Positions 4,894 to 6,891 of a stretch of 6,891 nucleotides of DNA are shown piece after piece. Where the stretch lies: the NCBI GenBank assembly GCA_030609125.1, contig JAUWCW010000106.1, positions 1 through 6,891 on the forward strand. Reading direction: 5' to 3'. The notes below the pieces were generated by a model. That model had not been told where the DNA came from. It did not search any database and saw only the letters and a program-made list of their open reading frames with translations. A program made the position numbers and the translations under genes. The number at the start of each line of letters is the position of its first letter. Within the stretch, counting starts at the first letter, position 1. Source of the stretch: JAUWCW01 sp030609125 [NCBI: Candidatus Rokuibacteriota bacterium]. GTDB taxonomy: Bacteria > JAUVQV01.

Positions 4894-6891
4894 CTAGTCC
4901 TTCTCCCCCAGTCTGGCGACGCTCACCACCCGGTCCCCCTTGGCGATGTTGATCACCTTCACCCCCTGGGTGGCTCTCCCGATCTTGGAGATGCCCTTCA
5001 CCGGCATCCGGATGGCCTTCCCTGCCTGCGTGATGACCATGACCTCGTCTTCCTCGGCCACCTGGAGAATGCCGACTACCCGCCCGTTCTTCTCGGTGAT
5101 GCGGATATTTATGGTGCCCAGGCCCGCTCTCTTCTGGAGCCGATACTTTTCGACCTCCGTGCGCTTGCCGTGGCCCCTGGCCGTCACGGTGAGAATGGCG
5201 GAGCTGTGGTCGCAGACCTCCATGCCGACAAGCCTGTCACCCTTGCCGAACTTGATGCCCGTCACGCCTCGGGTGACCCTCCCCATGGCACGGATGTCGT
5301 TCTCCTTGAACCGGATCGCCTTTCCCTCGACGGTGGCGAGGAAGATCTCCCGGCCTTTCTCGATCAGCCTGGCGGCAATCAGCGTGTCTCCCTCGTCGAG
5401 GTTGATGGCGATGATCCCACCCGCTCTCACATTGCTGTAGGCGGAAAGGGCCGTCTTTTTCACCACCCCCCGTTCCGTCGCCATGACGACGAACCTCTTT
5501 TCTTCGAACTCGCGCACGGGCATGACGGCGGAGACAAACTCCTCCTTCTGCAGGGGGAGGAGGTTGACGATGGCCTTGCCCTTGGCCGCCCGGCCCGCCT
5601 GGGGCAGTTCGTGGACTTTCAGCCAGTAGAGACGCCCGAGGCTGGAGAAGAAGAGGAGGTAGCTGTGGGTGGAGGCGATGAAGAGCTGCTCGCTGAAGTC
5701 CTCGGCCTTGTTCTCCATGGCGATGATGCCCTTGCCGCCCCGGTGCTGGCTGCGGTAGAGTGAGACGGCATTGCGCTTTATGTACCCGCTGTGGCTGATG
5801 GTGATGACCATGTCTTCCTCGGCGATGAGGTCTTCCAGACTGACCTCCGCCTCGGAGGGGATGATCACCGTCCGGCGCTCGTCCCCGTAGGCTTTCTTCA
5901 CTTCCAGCAGCTCTTCCCGGATGAGCTTGAAGACCAGCTTTTCGCTTCCCAGGATCGCCTTGTACCCGGCGATCTTCTTTTCGAGCTCTTTCAGCTCCTC
6001 GAGGATCTTGTCCCTCTCCAGCCCGGTCAGGCGCTGCAGGCGCATCTCGAGAATGGCCTGGGCCTGGACCTCGCTGAGGGAGAACTTTTTCTGCAGGCCT
6101 TCCTTCGCCAGGGCGGGGGTCTTCGCTTTCTTGATGAGCTGAACGACGGCGTCGATGTTCTCCAGGGCTGTTTTCAGCCCTTCCAGTATGTGGGCGCGCT
6201 CCTCGGCGCGCATCAACTCGTAGCGCGTCCTGCGGATGACGACCTCCCGCCGGAAGTCGAGGAACTCGCTGAGGAGGTCCCGGATTCCGAGGATCCGCGG
6301 CTGCTTGTCCACAATGGCGAGCATGATGATCCCGAAGCTCGTCTGCATCTGGGTATGGGCGTAAAGCTGGTTCAGGACGACCTTCGAGATGGCGTCCCTT
6401 TTCAGGTCCATGACGATCCGCATCCCGTCCCGGTCCGATTCGTCCCGCAGGTCGCTGATCCCCTCGATCTTCTTCCCCCGAACCAGGGCGGCTATCTTTT
6501 CGATGAGCCGCGCCTTGTTCACCTGGTAGGGAAGCTCGGTTACGATGATGCTCTCCTTGTCTCCCCGGCTGGCTTTTTCCACCATCGCCCGCGCCCGGAG
6601 CTGGATGATCCCCCGTCCGTTGCGGTAGGCCTCCCTGATGCCGCTGCGGCCGTGGATGAAGCCGGCGGTGGGAAAGTCGGGGCCCGGCACGATCTCGTGG
6701 ATCTCGTCGGTTGTGACGGCCGGGTTGTCTATCATGGCCACCAGGGCGTCGACGAGCTCGCCCAGGTTGTGGGGAGGTATGTTGGTAGCCATGCCGACGG
6801 CGATCCCCGTGGATCCGTTCACCAGGAGGTTCGGAATCCGGGCGGGAAGAACCTTCGGCTCCGTCAGGGACTCGTCGAAGTTCGGCGCCCA
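4894..6891 (-). CDS. gyrA: DNA gyrase subunit A, C-terminal ~665 residues (start beyond window)
   Basis: Gyrase A is the DNA breakage-reunion subunit of the A2B2 topoisomerase that introduces negative supercoils using ATP. The frame is open at the window end. The first visible residues read [20 protein letters not shown], then [20 protein letters not shown], which is hallmark type IIA topoisomerase sequence, so about 150 N-terminal residues are missing. The catalytic tyrosine and the quinolone-resistance region are therefore not visible. The GyrA box QHRGGKG (5728-5748), needed for DNA wrapping, separates this from the ParC/GrlA paralogue. Six beta-pinwheel blades follow, each with a G-x-x-K/R-type turn: GYIKRN, GRLYWLK, GVVKKT, GKAIRF, GHGKRT, GKAIRM. 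The protein ends at VARLGEKD just after blade six, without the long acidic tail of Escherichia coli GyrA; total length should be about 810 residues. The next gene starts 6 bp after its TAG stop, so gyrA probably leads this operon. Any GTG inside the frame near 6822 is not the true start. Confidence 0.98.
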   Translation of the reverse strand, partial: WAPNFDESLTEPKVLPARIPNLLVNGSTGIAVGMATNIPPHNLGELVDALVAMIDNPAVTTDEIHEIVPGPDFPTAGFIHGRSGIREAYRNGRGIIQLRARAMVEKASRGDKESIIVTELPYQVNKARLIEKIAALVRGKKIEGISDLRDESDRDGMRIVMDLKRDAISKVVLNQLYAHTQMQTSFGIIMLAIVDKQPRILGIRDLLSEFLDFRREVVIRRTRYELMRAEERAHILEGLKTALENIDAVVQLIKKAKTPALAKEGLQKKFSLSEVQAQAILEMRLQRLTGLERDKILEELKELEKKIAGYKAILGSEKLVFKLIREELLEVKKAYGDERRTVIIPSEAEVSLEDLIAEEDMVITISHSGYIKRNAVSLYRSQHRGGKGIIAMENKAEDFSEQLFIASTHSYLLFFSSLGRLYWLKVHELPQAGRAAKGKAIVNLLPLQKEEFVSAVMPVREFEEKRFVVMATERGVVKKTALSAYSNVRAGGIIAINLDEGDTLIAARLIEKGREIFLATVEGKAIRFKENDIRAMGRVTRGVTGIKFGKGDRLVGMEVCDHSSAILTVTARGHGKRTEVEKYRLQKRAGLGTINIRITEKNGRVVGILQVAEEDEVMVITQAGKAIRMPVKGISKIGRATQGVKVINIAKGDRVVSVARLGEKD

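Noticed and set aside
3055-5763. A 902-codon open frame on the plus strand, antisense to gyrA, the TPR gene, the kinase and rsmE
   Set aside because: It runs opposite to four genes with unmistakable family motifs. Its translation is a low-complexity mix rich in Val, Leu, Pro, Asp and His with no recognisable domain. Long antisense frames are expected opposite GC-rich codons.
4894-6891. Assignment of the gyrase fragment as ParC (topoisomerase IV)
   Set aside because: A clear GyrA box (QHRGGKG) and a complete six-blade C-terminal pinwheel are present, which fits GyrA rather than ParC.

Overview
The window is a compact, GC-rich bacterial segment in which every gene I can support lies on the minus strand. 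From the high-coordinate end downwards these are: the last ~665 residues of DNA gyrase subunit A (gyrA), a membrane-anchored TPR protein, a soluble histidine kinase without a sensor domain, the 16S rRNA methyltransferase RsmE, a zinc-ribbon/RDD membrane protein, a tRNA-Phe(GAA) gene with its own promoter and intrinsic terminator, a Gfo/Idh/MocA-family sugar oxidoreductase, and the N-terminal 70 residues of a DegT/DnrJ/EryC1/StrS-family aminotransferase cut by the window edge.

Organism: GC content is high, several starts are GTG, and the oxidoreductase/aminotransferase pair is of the kind used for amino-sugar nucleotides in lipopolysaccharide, O-antigen or lipid A. This suggests a Gram-negative-type bacterium. 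Synergistota or a deltaproteobacterial-type lineage would fit, but that is a weak guess; nothing in the window settles the phylum.

Layout: gyrA, the TPR gene, the kinase gene and rsmE are packed with 3-6 bp gaps and are most likely one transcription unit. The RDD gene follows after a 62-bp gap that holds a perfect TATAAT box, so it may have a promoter of its own. An 87-bp gap then carries a very clear promoter (TTGACA, 17 bp, TACTAT) for tRNA-Phe. An 8-bp stem followed by a U8 tract ends that transcript only 28 bp upstream of the oxidoreductase start. The oxidoreductase and aminotransferase genes overlap by 4 bp (GTGA) and look translationally coupled. No gene-free stretch exceeds 100 bp.

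How the genes work together: the gyrA-to-rsmE block is mostly housekeeping (DNA supercoiling, ribosome modification) with a TPR-kinase pair inserted. The kinase has no response regulator or sensor beside it, so its input and output are unknown. The last two genes probably perform consecutive steps, oxidation of a sugar-nucleotide hydroxyl to a ketone and then transamination, to make an amino sugar for the cell surface. I found no mobile element, CRISPR array, prophage or clear undescribed system. The points most worth following up are the TPR-kinase pair and the terminator placed immediately before the sugar genes.
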